Shown piece after piece: positions 25,486-33,327 of a DNA stretch of 64,000 bases. Origin of the DNA: Bacillota bacterium (GTDB lineage Bacteria; Bacillota; UBA4882; UBA8346); assembly GCA_023410535.1 (NCBI GenBank), contig JAEYPR010000019.1, forward strand, positions 62,001 to 126,000, read 5' to 3'. The notes below the pieces were generated by a model. That model saw nothing but the letters and a program-made list of their open reading frames with translations. It made no database searches and had not been told where the DNA came from. The position numbers and the translations under genes were made by a program. How positions within the stretch are numbered: position 1 is the stretch's first letter; every line of letters starts with the position of its first letter.

Positions 25486-27171
25486 ATGAGTGAGAAGAAA
25501 CTGCCGCAAGTCGCCTATTTCTGCATGGAATTTGGGCTGCATGAGGATTTTCGCATTTACTCGGGTGGTTTGGGAATCCTGGCCGGCGACATTCTCAAAG
25601 CAGCGAAGGATGGCAACTACCCAATGATTGGGGTTGGCATTTTGTGGCGTCAAGGATACACCAATCAGTTCATTCAAGACGGCAAAGTGACCGATAGCTA
25701 CCCTGAGTACAATTATGATTTTCTGAAAGACACCGGCGTGGTCGTGGGTGTTAACATCCGGGGCCGTTGGGTCCATTGTAAGGTTTGGGAATGCAATCAG
25801 TATGATAACGTCACCCTGTATCTGCTCGACGCCAATCTGCCCGAAAACAGCGACCGTTTGATCACCGGACAGCTTTACGGCTGGTTTTCGGAAGAGCGGA
25901 TCGCCCAAGAGATGATCCTGGGCATCGGCGGACTGCGCGCCTTGCGCACCTTGGGAATCTATCCGGATGTTTATCACTTCAATGATAGTCATCCGGTGAT
26001 CGCCGGCGTGGAAATGATGCGGATCAAGATGCTTGAGGGGATGGATTTCGATTCCGCCTGGCAAAGCACCCGGGAGCAAATCGTTTTCACCACCCATACG
26101 CCGATCATGGCCGGTAACGAAGTGCACCAACACCAATTGCTCCAATATATGGGCGCCTACAATTCGCTCAGCTATGAACAGATGGTCCGTTTAGGCGGGG
26201 ATCCGTTCAGCATGACCGTCGCCGGATTGCGGTTGTCGCGTAAAGCGAACGCGGTCGCGCAATTGCATGGCGAAACCGCCCGCGATATGTGGCGTGGCGT
26301 GGCTGGCGCATCGGAGATTATTGCGATCACCAATGGTGTTCATAACGGCACTTGGCAAGACTCGCGTTTAGTCAAAGCCTATGAAACCGGTTCCGATCTT
26401 TGGGAACCGCACCAAGCGGCCAAACGCGAGTTGATCGAAGCGATCGCGAAACGTAATGGAGTTAAATTGGATGAAAATGTTTTAACTATCGGTTTTGCCC
26501 GTCGGGCTGCGCCATATAAACGCGGTGATTTGATATTCCGTCGCCCGGAGATTATTGAACCGTTACTGCGTGACGGCAAACTGCAGTTAATCTTCTCCGG
26601 TAAAGCGCATCCCAACGATCTGAACGGTAAAGGAATCATTGCGCACCTGTATGATATGGCGCAACGTTTCCCCGGACGGGTCGTCTTCATTCAGAACTAT
26701 GACATGAAGATCGGCAAACTCTTGACCCGCGGTTGTGACGTGTGGTTGAACAACCCGGTTCGCCCGATGGAAGCCAGCGGAACTTCGGGGATGAAAGCCG
26801 CAATGAACGGCGTCTTGAACTTTAGCGTTTTAGACGGTTGGTGGCCGGAAGGTTGCCAACACGGGGTAACCGGTTGGCAGATCGGTGATGGCAACTATCA
26901 TGATAATCAAGATATGGCGGATGCCGACGCGCTCTATTTCGTGCTTGGCAACACCATTATTCCGACCTATTATGAGAACCGTGCGCACTGGGTCGCCATG
27001 ATGCGGGCAAGCATTGCCATGTCCGTTTGGAATTTTTCAGCCGCCCGAATGGTTCAAGAATATTATCAGCGGATGTATCTTACCGAAGATCAAGTGAATG
27101 AGATGCAGTTACCGGAATTCCTGGCCCATTTTGCGATGCAAAACGGTCATGGTCTACCGCTTGAGATGTAA
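25486..27171 (+). CDS. glgP: Alpha-glucan phosphorylase (GT35)
   Basis: It splits alpha-1,4-glucans such as glycogen with phosphate to release glucose-1-phosphate, using pyridoxal phosphate. The 561-aa product is the short form of the family and lacks the long N-terminal regulatory region. It starts near YFCMEFGLHEDFRIYSGGLG and LAGDILKAAKD, and has TTHTPIMAGNEVH, FARRAAPYKRG, and EASGTSGMKAAMNG, where the lysine is the PLP-binding residue. The ATG at 25486 follows GGGGAGG; an earlier in-frame ATG at 25438 lacks a good site. It stands alone, with a terminator on each side. It fits with the two GH13 enzymes and supplies the substrate used by rfbF and UDP-glucose formation. Confidence 0.9.
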   Translation: MSEKKLPQVAYFCMEFGLHEDFRIYSGGLGILAGDILKAAKDGNYPMIGVGILWRQGYTNQFIQDGKVTDSYPEYNYDFLKDTGVVVGVNIRGRWVHCKVWECNQYDNVTLYLLDANLPENSDRLITGQLYGWFSEERIAQEMILGIGGLRALRTLGIYPDVYHFNDSHPVIAGVEMMRIKMLEGMDFDSAWQSTREQIVFTTHTPIMAGNEVHQHQLLQYMGAYNSLSYEQMVRLGGDPFSMTVAGLRLSRKANAVAQLHGETARDMWRGVAGASEIIAITNGVHNGTWQDSRLVKAYETGSDLWEPHQAAKRELIEAIAKRNGVKLDENVLTIGFARRAAPYKRGDLIFRRPEIIEPLLRDGKLQLIFSGKAHPNDLNGKGIIAHLYDMAQRFPGRVVFIQNYDMKIGKLLTRGCDVWLNNPVRPMEASGTSGMKAAMNGVLNFSVLDGWWPEGCQHGVTGWQIGDGNYHDNQDMADADALYFVLGNTIIPTYYENRAHWVAMMRASIAMSVWNFSAARMVQEYYQRMYLTEDQVNEMQLPEFLAHFAMQNGHGLPLEM

Positions 27172-27192
27172 TTATTGTTCGATCATATCAGT

Positions 27193-27250
27193 AAGAGCTG
27201 TTGCAAAATGAACGCTACCTTTACGGTTCATTTTGCAACAGCTCTTTTTT
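27193..27250 (+). terminator. Terminator of glgP
   Basis: A 21-bp perfect stem starting AAGAGCTGTTGC (27193-27213 with 27226-27246), 12-base loop, followed by TTTTTT. Exceptionally long for a terminator. Confidence 0.92.
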
Positions 27251-27283
27251 CTGCCCAAGGATTGTAAATTATTTGCAGGCGGA

Positions 27284-27556
27284 GACCTTTTTGTGGATAA
27301 CTGATCTCATTTTGTGAATAACGTAGATCGTTTTGTTAATAACTCAGATCATTTTGTGAATAACTGATCTATTTCTGCGACTCAATGAGATCATTTTGTT
27401 AATAACTTAGATCGTTTTGTGAATAACTAATCTATTTCTGTGACTCAATGAGATCGTTTTGTTAATAACTTAGATCGTTTTGTGAATAACTGATCTATTT
27501 CCGTGGATAAACGGACTCGTTGGGTGAAGGCAACAAATATTATTGTGGATAACTTA
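27284..27556. repeat. 21-bp phased array of DnaA-box-like sites
   Basis: Thirteen consecutive 21-bp units, typically GATC-g/a-TTTTGTGAATAAC followed by three bases. At unit position 9 lies a 9-mer read on the plus strand. TGTGGATAA occurs at 27292 and 27544; TGTGAATAA at 27313, 27355, 27418 and 27481; TGTTAATAA at 27334, 27397 and 27460; CGTGGATAA at 27502. TGTGGATAA is the complement of the consensus DnaA box TTATCCACA, and TGTGAATAA fits TTWTNCACA. Units at 27376 and 27439 are degenerate (TGYGACTCA) and create a 63-bp higher-order repeat. All sites face the same way. No replication gene is nearby. Confidence 0.85.
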
Positions 27557-27595
27557 AATGATCCTGGAGCTGGTCATTGTGGAGCAGTCACTAAA

Positions 27596-27627
27596 CAACA
27601 AAAAATCCTGACACCATGGTCAGGATT
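27596..27627 (-). terminator. Terminator of tRNA-Arg
   Basis: AATCCTGAC/GTCAGGATT stem (27604-27612 with 27619-27627), followed on the minus strand by TTTT. Confidence 0.85.
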
Positions 27628-27639
27628 GATTATTCATTA

Positions 27640-27714
27640 TGGTGCGCCCGACAGGAATCGAACCTGTGCACCTGGCTCCGGAGGCCAGTGCTCTATCCCC
27701 TGAGCTACGGGCGC
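27640..27714 (-). tRNA. tRNA-Arg (anticodon CCG)
   Basis: Cloverleaf on the minus strand: acceptor GCGCCCG/CGGGCGC, D arm AGCTCAGGGGATAGAGC, anticodon arm CTGGC-CTCCGGA-GCCAG with anticodon CCG, T arm containing GGTTCGAATCC, and an encoded CCA end. A terminator follows and a promoter precedes it. Confidence 0.96.
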
Positions 27715-27731
27715 GTCATGACAGTAAAGCT

Positions 27732-27760
27732 ATTGTACAATATCTTTGCGTAAAAGACAA
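27732..27760 (-). promoter_or_regulatory. SigA-type promoter of tRNA-Arg
   Basis: On the minus strand TTGTCT (27755-27760), a 17-base spacer and TACAAT (27732-27737), about 18 bases before the tRNA. Confidence 0.7.
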
Positions 27761-27991
27761 GCTGTTTTATTATCCATTTTTGGAATTTTTCGCGCGCTTG
27801 AAAAGAATTTATTTCATTTTAACCGATTGCTTGAAATAACTTTACCGTGAATCATCATTTATATGCAAATTCAACTACGGATATGCGAAATGCACCCTAA
27901 TCAAAAATCATCAGGCGTTTGACACCGTTTAGGCCTTCCGCCAGTATACTGTAGTACCAAATCTATGCTTCAAAAAAGAGGTGATCAGACA

Positions 27992-30154
27992 ATGGCACGA
28001 CAATGCCCTCCGGGAACAGTTGCTTATACAATTAAAACAGGAGATACCTTATATAAACTCGCTCAAACCTATAAAACAACTGTCTCCGCCATTACAGCCG
28101 CCAATCCCAACCTAAACCCAAACGCCCTTCGTGTTGGCCAGATTATCTGCATTCCGAGTCCGTCCGGTTCCACAAGTTGCCCAGGCGGGAGTTCGTATAC
28201 CATTAAATCCGGCGATACCTTTGTCAAAATTGCTGCTGCCAATAATATTAGCGTGGATCAGCTCCGTAGAGCCAATCCAGGCGTTGATCCCAACCGGCTT
28301 CAGATTGGTCAAACCATCTGCGTTCCAAGAGGAGAACGCCCAATTCCGGGACCTCCGCCAACTCCGGGACCCGGCGCTTGCCCCACCGGCACCACTCCCT
28401 ACATCGTGAAAGCCGGTGATAACTTTTATGCTTTGGCGCAACGTTTTAATACGACGGTTGATGCGATAACCAAAGCCAATCCCGGTGTTAATCCCAACGC
28501 GTTGCGGATTGGCGAAAGAATCTGTATTCCCGGTTCAAGCGCGCCGGTCCCCGGCCCGAAAGTCTGCCCTTCCGGGACTTTTACCTATACGGTCAAAGCC
28601 GGCGATACAATTTATGCTTTAGCGAACCGTTACAATACGACAATTGATGCGATTAGCAGAGCCAACCCAGGTGTCAATCTTAATATTATCCAGATCGGCC
28701 AATCGATCTGCATCCCGGGGACAGGAACCCCGCGACCGCAGCCTCAGCCTCAGCCTCAGCCACAGCCACAGCCCGGCGTATGTCCGACCGGATATTTTTC
28801 CTATACGATTAAATCCGGCGATACCTTAGCGGCGCTTGCCCGGCGATACCGCACCACGGTCGAGGCGATCATGGCCGCCAATCCCGGCCTCAATCCCAAC
28901 GATCTACAAGTCGCGCGAATTATTTGTATCCCAGGTGGAAGAGAAACACCGGAATCGGCCGATCACGCCGAATCGACAGGAACCGATGTAACAGCAGGTT
29001 TGATTCAAGAAGATCTGGCCGATCCGGTTGAGGAAGCAACCTGCCCAACCGGCACCTTCACCTATGTGGTGATTTCCGGTGATACTTTCTACGCGTTAGC
29101 CCAACGCTACAGAACAAGTGTTGATGCCATCATCCGGGCCAATCCGGGAATCAACCCCAATTCGTTGCAGATCGGGCAGCAGATCTGTATTCCGGGATCC
29201 ACCCCGCCACCGCCCCAACCTGGCGCTTGTCCCGCCGGAACCTTTGCTTACGCGGTTAGGGCCGGCGATACCCTTTATGCACTCGCTGCTCGCAACAATA
29301 CGACGGTTGACGCCATCGTCAGAGCCAATCCGGGAATCAACCCTAACGCGTTGCAGATTGGGCAACGGATCTGCATCCCGGGAACCACCCCGCAACCGCC
29401 CCAACCTGGTGTTTGTCCCGCCGGAACTTCCGTTTATACCATCAAAGCCGGCGATACGCTCTTTGGGTTAGCGCAACGTTACAACACGACCGTCGATGCA
29501 ATTCTCCGGGCCAATCCGGGACTCGATCCCAATCGACTGTTTGTCGGGCAACAGATTTGTATTCCGGGTCAACCACCGGCGCAGCAATGTCCCGATGGCG
29601 CGACCGCATATACCATCAGAACGGGCGACACTCTTTTTGCACTGGCGGAACGTTATAATACAACTGTTGACGCTATTTTACAAGTCAATCCCGGAGTTGA
29701 TCCCAGCCGTTTGCAGATTGGTCAACTGATCTGCATTCCCAGTCAAAAGCTGATTTATGTGAATCGCCAATATCAAGTGGTATTCTTATATCCGAACAAC
29801 TGGCAAAGAGTCACCGATGAACGTTATGAAGGGCCCAATGGATTCTTCCAAGTTTCCGCAGCGGGAACCGGAACCGCCACCCGCGATGAGGTCTGCCGTA
29901 ACGAGGCTTTTCAAACGTTAAGACCTTATGGAAGTAACCCTAGCATTTCCAGGACTACCGTTGATGGCCAAGAGGCTTGTTATATCGAACCCTCTTCCGA
30001 TCAACCCGCCGAGATGAGGCAACAAGCAGCCTTCATCGTCCGTTATCCTAAACCGGTGACGATCAACGGTCAAAACTATAACTTCTTCGTGTTATGGGCC
30101 GATAAAACGCACATCAGAGACCTCGCGGCAACATTGGAGTTTTTGCCCGTGTAA
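27992..30154 (+). CDS. Nine-LysM-repeat protein with unrecognised C-terminal domain
   Basis: 720 aa. Nine LysM units, each about 50 residues, follow one another from residue 5 to about 590. Each has the shape CP-x-GT..YTIKSGDTLYALA, then TTVDAI..ANPG, then LQIGQ.ICIPG. LysM binds the N-acetylglucosamine of peptidoglycan or chitin. Linkers are Pro/Gln-rich; that after unit four is a run of alternating P-Q. Unit five to six is joined by a longer acidic linker. The last 130 residues, after KLIYVNRQYQVVFLYP, form a compact domain that I cannot name. There is no signal peptide, as in spore-coat LysM proteins such as SafA, so a coat or cortex role is an inference. The ATG at 27992 follows AGAGGTG. 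Confidence 0.85.
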   Translation: MARQCPPGTVAYTIKTGDTLYKLAQTYKTTVSAITAANPNLNPNALRVGQIICIPSPSGSTSCPGGSSYTIKSGDTFVKIAAANNISVDQLRRANPGVDPNRLQIGQTICVPRGERPIPGPPPTPGPGACPTGTTPYIVKAGDNFYALAQRFNTTVDAITKANPGVNPNALRIGERICIPGSSAPVPGPKVCPSGTFTYTVKAGDTIYALANRYNTTIDAISRANPGVNLNIIQIGQSICIPGTGTPRPQPQPQPQPQPQPGVCPTGYFSYTIKSGDTLAALARRYRTTVEAIMAANPGLNPNDLQVARIICIPGGRETPESADHAESTGTDVTAGLIQEDLADPVEEATCPTGTFTYVVISGDTFYALAQRYRTSVDAIIRANPGINPNSLQIGQQICIPGSTPPPPQPGACPAGTFAYAVRAGDTLYALAARNNTTVDAIVRANPGINPNALQIGQRICIPGTTPQPPQPGVCPAGTSVYTIKAGDTLFGLAQRYNTTVDAILRANPGLDPNRLFVGQQICIPGQPPAQQCPDGATAYTIRTGDTLFALAERYNTTVDAILQVNPGVDPSRLQIGQLICIPSQKLIYVNRQYQVVFLYPNNWQRVTDERYEGPNGFFQVSAAGTGTATRDEVCRNEAFQTLRPYGSNPSISRTTVDGQEACYIEPSSDQPAEMRQQAAFIVRYPKPVTINGQNYNFFVLWADKTHIRDLAATLEFLPV

Positions 30155-30212
30155 CGAACCCTGATAATGGTCCTGAATATGATGTAATTATGTAGACACT
30201 ACATAAAGATAA

Positions 30213-30243
30213 GGGGTACTGCAGCGCAGTACCCCATTTTTTT
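30213..30243 (+). terminator. Terminator after the LysM gene
   Basis: GGGGTACTGC/GCAGTACCCC (30213-30222 with 30226-30235), 3-base loop, then A and seven T. It also faces the end of the converging PilZ gene. Confidence 0.88.
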
Positions 30244-30249
30244 GAGATT

Positions 30250-30624
30250 TCAAACCGATTCAACCCGATCGTCGAGATTTGCCCGCACATAGCTGCGGAT
30301 CTTTAATTTGTCCTCATTGCCAAGCTTCCAAAAACGAAATCGTAACAAATGTTCACTAAACTTTTCTTCCGCATAACCCATCCCGACCATTTCAACCAAC
30401 GAAGCGATTTTCCCGGTTCCGGGCAGGGTAAAATCACAAGCAAAAATTCCCCCGTTTAGCTGTCGCAAGGTCGAAAGTTTCTGAATCTTTAATCCGCCTT
30501 CACTAATATCGCGCATAAAACCAGTGATTGTTTCACCATTTGACGCTTGAGTCAGCGAGACCAATAACGATTGGACCTTGACGCGCTTAAATTGACGCAT
30601 CTCTCTCTCTTTATTTGCATCCAC
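30250..30624 (-). CDS. PilZ domain protein
   Basis: PilZ domains bind cyclic di-GMP and pass the signal to motility or exopolysaccharide machinery. The 124-aa product has the arginine motif RQFKRVKV near residue 10 and the second motif DISEGGLKI, matching RxxxR and D/N-x-S-x-x-G. No other domain is attached. The GTG at 30622-30624 lies 6 bases after GGGGGG; an ATG at 30600, just before RQFKR, is also possible. A longer frame to 30696 overlaps the upstream yjbQ stop. The gene follows yjbQ by about 70 bases. Confidence 0.82.
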   Translation of the reverse strand: MDANKEREMRQFKRVKVQSLLVSLTQASNGETITGFMRDISEGGLKIQKLSTLRQLNGGIFACDFTLPGTGKIASLVEMVGMGYAEEKFSEHLLRFRFWKLGNEDKLKIRSYVRANLDDRVESV

Positions 30625-30692
30625 GGTTTGCCCCCCTATCACCTGTTTTTTTATCGCTCGATCATTCCCGTTTCGCTGATATTTTAGGCTAT

Positions 30693-31085
30693 TCAAAAAA
30701 CACCGATCCGCACCCTGCGGCTACGCGGTCCATCAAATTCGCAAAAATAAATCCCTTGCCAAGTCCCTAAACCTAACCGTCCCGCAATTACCGGCACAAC
30801 GCAAGAAAAACCCATCATTGATGCCTTGAGATGCGCGTCGGAGTTTCCTTCCCGATGCCGATAGTCACCATGTTCCGGAACTAACCGTCCCAATGAACGG
30901 AGTAGATCCCGCACCACATCGGGATCGGCATTTTCATTGATGGTTACCCCCGCTGTGGTATGCGGTACAAAAATGTAACAAATACCATTAGTAACACCGC
31001 TACTCCCCACTTCCGCCGCGATCTTTGCGGTAATGTCGACCCACTGCGAACGTTCACGCGTTGCAACACTGATTTCAGTCCAGAT
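30693..31085 (-). CDS. yjbQ: YjbQ family protein (UPF0047), apparent ATC start
   Basis: A small conserved protein of about 130 aa whose biochemical role is unsettled (thiamin-phosphate-synthase-like activity has been reported for the family). Family motifs are present: FVPHTTAGVTINENADPDV, VPEHGDYRHREGNSDAHLK, and GTWQGIYFCEFDGPR. The conserved N-terminal strand (TEISVATRERSQWVDIT) is encoded upstream of the first ordinary start codon, GTG at 31010. Going further upstream in frame there is only ATC at 31083-31085, with AAGGAGG at a correct spacing, then a stop. So the start is probably a rare ATC, unless the sequence has an error here. Confidence 0.82.
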   Translation of the reverse strand: MWTEISVATRERSQWVDITAKIAAEVGSSGVTNGICYIFVPHTTAGVTINENADPDVVRDLLRSLGRLVPEHGDYRHREGNSDAHLKASMMGFSCVVPVIAGRLGLGTWQGIYFCEFDGPRSRRVRIGVF

Positions 31086-31189
31086 ATGAATCCCCTCCTT
31101 AATATTACGGTGGATTTATTGCACCTTATCAATTACAATCAAGATGTCCAATATTTAGAGCGACATATATCGTTAACGAACTTTGTTCG

Positions 31190-31222
31190 ACTAAAAAACC
31201 CTCCAACACCATGGAGGGTTTT
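31190..31222 (-). terminator. Terminator of the zinc-ribbon gene
   Basis: AAAACCCTCC/GGAGGGTTTT (31195-31204 with 31213-31222), 8-base loop, followed by further T on the minus strand. Confidence 0.85.
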
Positions 31223-31277
31223 AACACATCGAAACCTGTTGCCGACCTATGTCCTTTGTTAAAACGACACGGACTTT

Positions 31278-31562
31278 TTATTTTGACTTCTGGAAGCAAT
31301 CCCGGCAGTATACCGGCCGATCTTCCCGAGGTTGAAACGGAACTTCCGTCGTAACACCGCAATTGGCGCAAACAACCTGATGCATCTGGCGATGAGTGGT
31401 TGAACCATCCCGATTTTGTTGTTTACGGGCTGACCGGCAGGCCAGGCAACGCCGGGGTTCATTGGCAAAACCTTTATTGGCATAAAATTCCTGCTCTCCA
31501 GCTGTAAAAACAAACTCCGAACCGCATTCACCGCAAATTAGTTTTTTGTCTTGATAACTCAA
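31278..31562 (-). CDS. Double zinc-ribbon protein
   Basis: 94 aa with two predicted zinc-binding sites. The first is LICGECGSEFVFTAGEQEFY with later RRCLACR, the probable zinc-binding domain common in Firmicutes and Chloroflexi small proteins. The second is VVCANCG with VYCRDCF about 20 residues on. The function is not known; RNA or protein binding is a guess only. The TTG at 31560-31562 gives MSYQDKKLICGECG and follows GAGG by about 9 bases; a GTG at 31577 is the alternative. It stands alone between yjbQ and the 120-base duplication. Confidence 0.75.
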   Translation of the reverse strand: MSYQDKKLICGECGSEFVFTAGEQEFYANKGFANEPRRCLACRSARKQQNRDGSTTHRQMHQVVCANCGVTTEVPFQPREDRPVYCRDCFQKSK

Positions 31563-31611
31563 CGACCATCGCCTCACTTGTTAATGGAAAATTAAACCAC
31601 TTTCGTCCTCA

Positions 31612-31851
31612 TTATATCATCGACACCACAAGTTGACAACCAAGAGAATTGTAAATTTCCTTAATGTACCCTTTGTCATGCACTATATAATGATCTACCC
31701 AAGTATCTCCTAACATATATTGTGTGACAAAGCCGATTCCGGAACTTACAAATCTCCCTACAAGAGAATTGCAAATTTCAGTTGCGTACCCTTTGTGGCA
31801 CAATATATGACGATTTACATAAATTTCTCCCAACATATATTTTGTTTCAAA
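31612..31851 (-). repeat. Tandem duplication of a 120-base unit with open reading frame
   Basis: Two units with a period of exactly 120 bases (AAGAGAATTG at 31642 and 31762; ACCCTTTGT and AACATATATT also recur 120 apart). A 74-codon frame, 31836-31612 on the minus strand, crosses both. Each unit reads MLG, then KGY and EI-x-NSL. No ribosome site precedes the ATG, which begins about 20 bases after the aroF stop. It may be a broken repeat-protein gene or non-coding. Confidence 0.6.
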
Positions 31852-31856
31852 ACTTA

Positions 31857-32882
31857 TTAATTAATTCTGCTTAAGGTTTTCCCCTCATAGACGACCAACT
31901 GGCTAACCTTTTTCATCAATTGATCGAAATCCGGCAAATCCAGTGATTGTTCGCCATCGCTCCACGCTTTGGCCGGGTCGGGATGGACCTCAATGAGCAA
32001 ACCGTCGGCACCGGCCATAATAGCGGCTTTGGCCATGGGTTCGATTAACTTGCGTTTCCCCGTCCCGTGACTTGGATCGACAACCACCGGCAAATGGCTT
32101 AAACTTTTGATCAAGGGAACAGCACTTAAGTCCAACGTATTCCGGGTGGCGGTCTCGAACGTACGGATGCCGCGCTCGCAAAGGATTACGTTATGATTCC
32201 CTTCGGCCATAATATACTCCGCAGCCATCAACCACTCTTCAATTGTTGCCGAAAGCCCCCGTTTTAACAAAACCGGCCTGGAGCAACGGCCCACCGCCCG
32301 CAGTAGTCCGAAATTTTGCATGTTTCTGGCGCCGATTTGGATAATATCGGTATATTCTTCAACAATCTCAAGCTCGGTAAGGTTCATCAACTCGGTAATC
32401 ACCGGTAGTCCGGTGGCGACGCGGGCGTTCGCCAAGATCTTAAGGCCTTCCCCTTCCAGCCCTTGGAAACTATAGGGCGAAGTTCGCGGTTTAAACGCGC
32501 CACCCCGTAATCCGGCTGCTCCCGAGGCTTTAATCGCGACTGCGGTCTGCATAACTTGTTCAGCGCTTTCGACCGCGCACGGTCCGGCGATGACACCAAA
32601 GTATCCACCGCCAATCTTCAGCCCGCTGACTTCAATAACGGTCCCCTCCGGCTTAATTTCTTTGGAAACCAATTTATAGGGACTTAAAATCGGGATAACC
32701 TTTTCAACACCGGGAATACTCTCGAGGAAATGAAAGTCGACGCGGCGTTTGTCTCCGACGGCGCCGATTACTTTCTTCTCAACGCCCTGAATGACGTGAA
32801 TCTGGAACCCCCACTCCTCCAAACGTTGGTTAAGGTTTTCCCATTGAGCGTCGGTGATGGACTGACTGGTTACAATAATCAT
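31857..32882 (-). CDS. aroF: DAHP synthase (3-deoxy-7-phosphoheptulonate synthase)
   Basis: It condenses phosphoenolpyruvate and erythrose-4-phosphate, the first step of the shikimate pathway to aromatic amino acids. The 341-aa product is the AroA-beta type. An N-terminal 70-residue FDL-like domain (MIIVTSQSITDAQWENLN) is followed by the TIM barrel with VIAGPCAVESAEQV, LRGGAFKPRTSPYSFQG, IQIGARNMQNFGLL, LLKRGLSATIEEWL, and VVDPSHGTGKRKL, which hold the metal and substrate residues. The ATG at 32880-32882 follows GGAGG by 7 bases. Expression is controlled by a T-box leader directly upstream, so uncharged tRNA turns it on. Confidence 0.94.
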   Translation of the reverse strand: MIIVTSQSITDAQWENLNQRLEEWGFQIHVIQGVEKKVIGAVGDKRRVDFHFLESIPGVEKVIPILSPYKLVSKEIKPEGTVIEVSGLKIGGGYFGVIAGPCAVESAEQVMQTAVAIKASGAAGLRGGAFKPRTSPYSFQGLEGEGLKILANARVATGLPVITELMNLTELEIVEEYTDIIQIGARNMQNFGLLRAVGRCSRPVLLKRGLSATIEEWLMAAEYIMAEGNHNVILCERGIRTFETATRNTLDLSAVPLIKSLSHLPVVVDPSHGTGKRKLIEPMAKAAIMAGADGLLIEVHPDPAKAWSDGEQSLDLPDFDQLMKKVSQLVVYEGKTLSRIN

Positions 32883-32894
32883 GATTTTTCCTCC

Positions 32895-33220
32895 GCAAAA
32901 TAAAATTAGCCCACGCTCATCCCAAACCTTGGGACGAAACGTGGGCCGATTCCGCGGTACCACCCAATTTAGTCAAAAACTTTGACTCTCTTTTTCAGAT
33001 ACGGAAAAAACAAATCTTTCGATATCCTATCCCAAGTAACGGCGGGCTGCCGAGCCTACCTACCAGAAATGAAAACTGTCCCCAGTTTCCCATCTCTTTT
33101 TCAGTGGCCTACTCCCAAGGGAACTTCGTCTGGTTCACTCCTAAAAGGGCTTGCAGCCGGTGGCCCTTTCTCTCTTCAGGAAATCCTCAGATTACTTTCC
33201 TTGATCATTGTATTTATTAA
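32895..33220 (-). promoter_or_regulatory. T-box leader of aroF
   Basis: On the minus strand the antiterminator signature GGGTGGTACCGCGG is at about 32951-32966, followed by a terminator GCCCACG...CGTGGGC (about 32909-32948) and T-rich sequence. Stem I has its base pair set CAAGG/CCTTG, AGTAA on the 5-prime side of the specifier loop, and a distal GGGC-CACCGGCTGCAA-GCCC hairpin. The 3-prime side of the specifier loop reads CGAAGTTC. TTC (Phe) is the sensible specifier for DAHP synthase, but a one-base shift would give GTT, so the amino acid is uncertain. Confidence 0.9.
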
Positions 33221-33327
33221 GTATTATGTATTTCATTATATGCGATGATCCAAAAATGATCAATTATTTTTCCGATTTCCGAGTTATTTTAATGATTCGT
33301 TTACAAACACGAAGACCATTCTCGGAC

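Noticed and set aside
27284..27556. Chromosomal oriC
   Set aside because: No dnaA, dnaN, rpmH or gidB neighbours and no clear unwinding region, so a titration cluster or iterons fit better.
27284..27556. CRISPR array
   Set aside because: Units are contiguous 21-bp repeats without unique spacers, and no cas genes are present.
27640..27714. tRNA-Arg as a phage or island attachment site
   Set aside because: No integrase and no repeated tRNA end were seen nearby.
27503..27839. Small plus-strand frames over tRNA-Arg
   Set aside because: They run through the tRNA and its terminator and are artefacts.
30944..31132. Minus-strand frame overlapping the yjbQ N-terminus
   Set aside because: Out of phase with the conserved YjbQ sequence; it only arises because yjbQ lacks a standard start codon.
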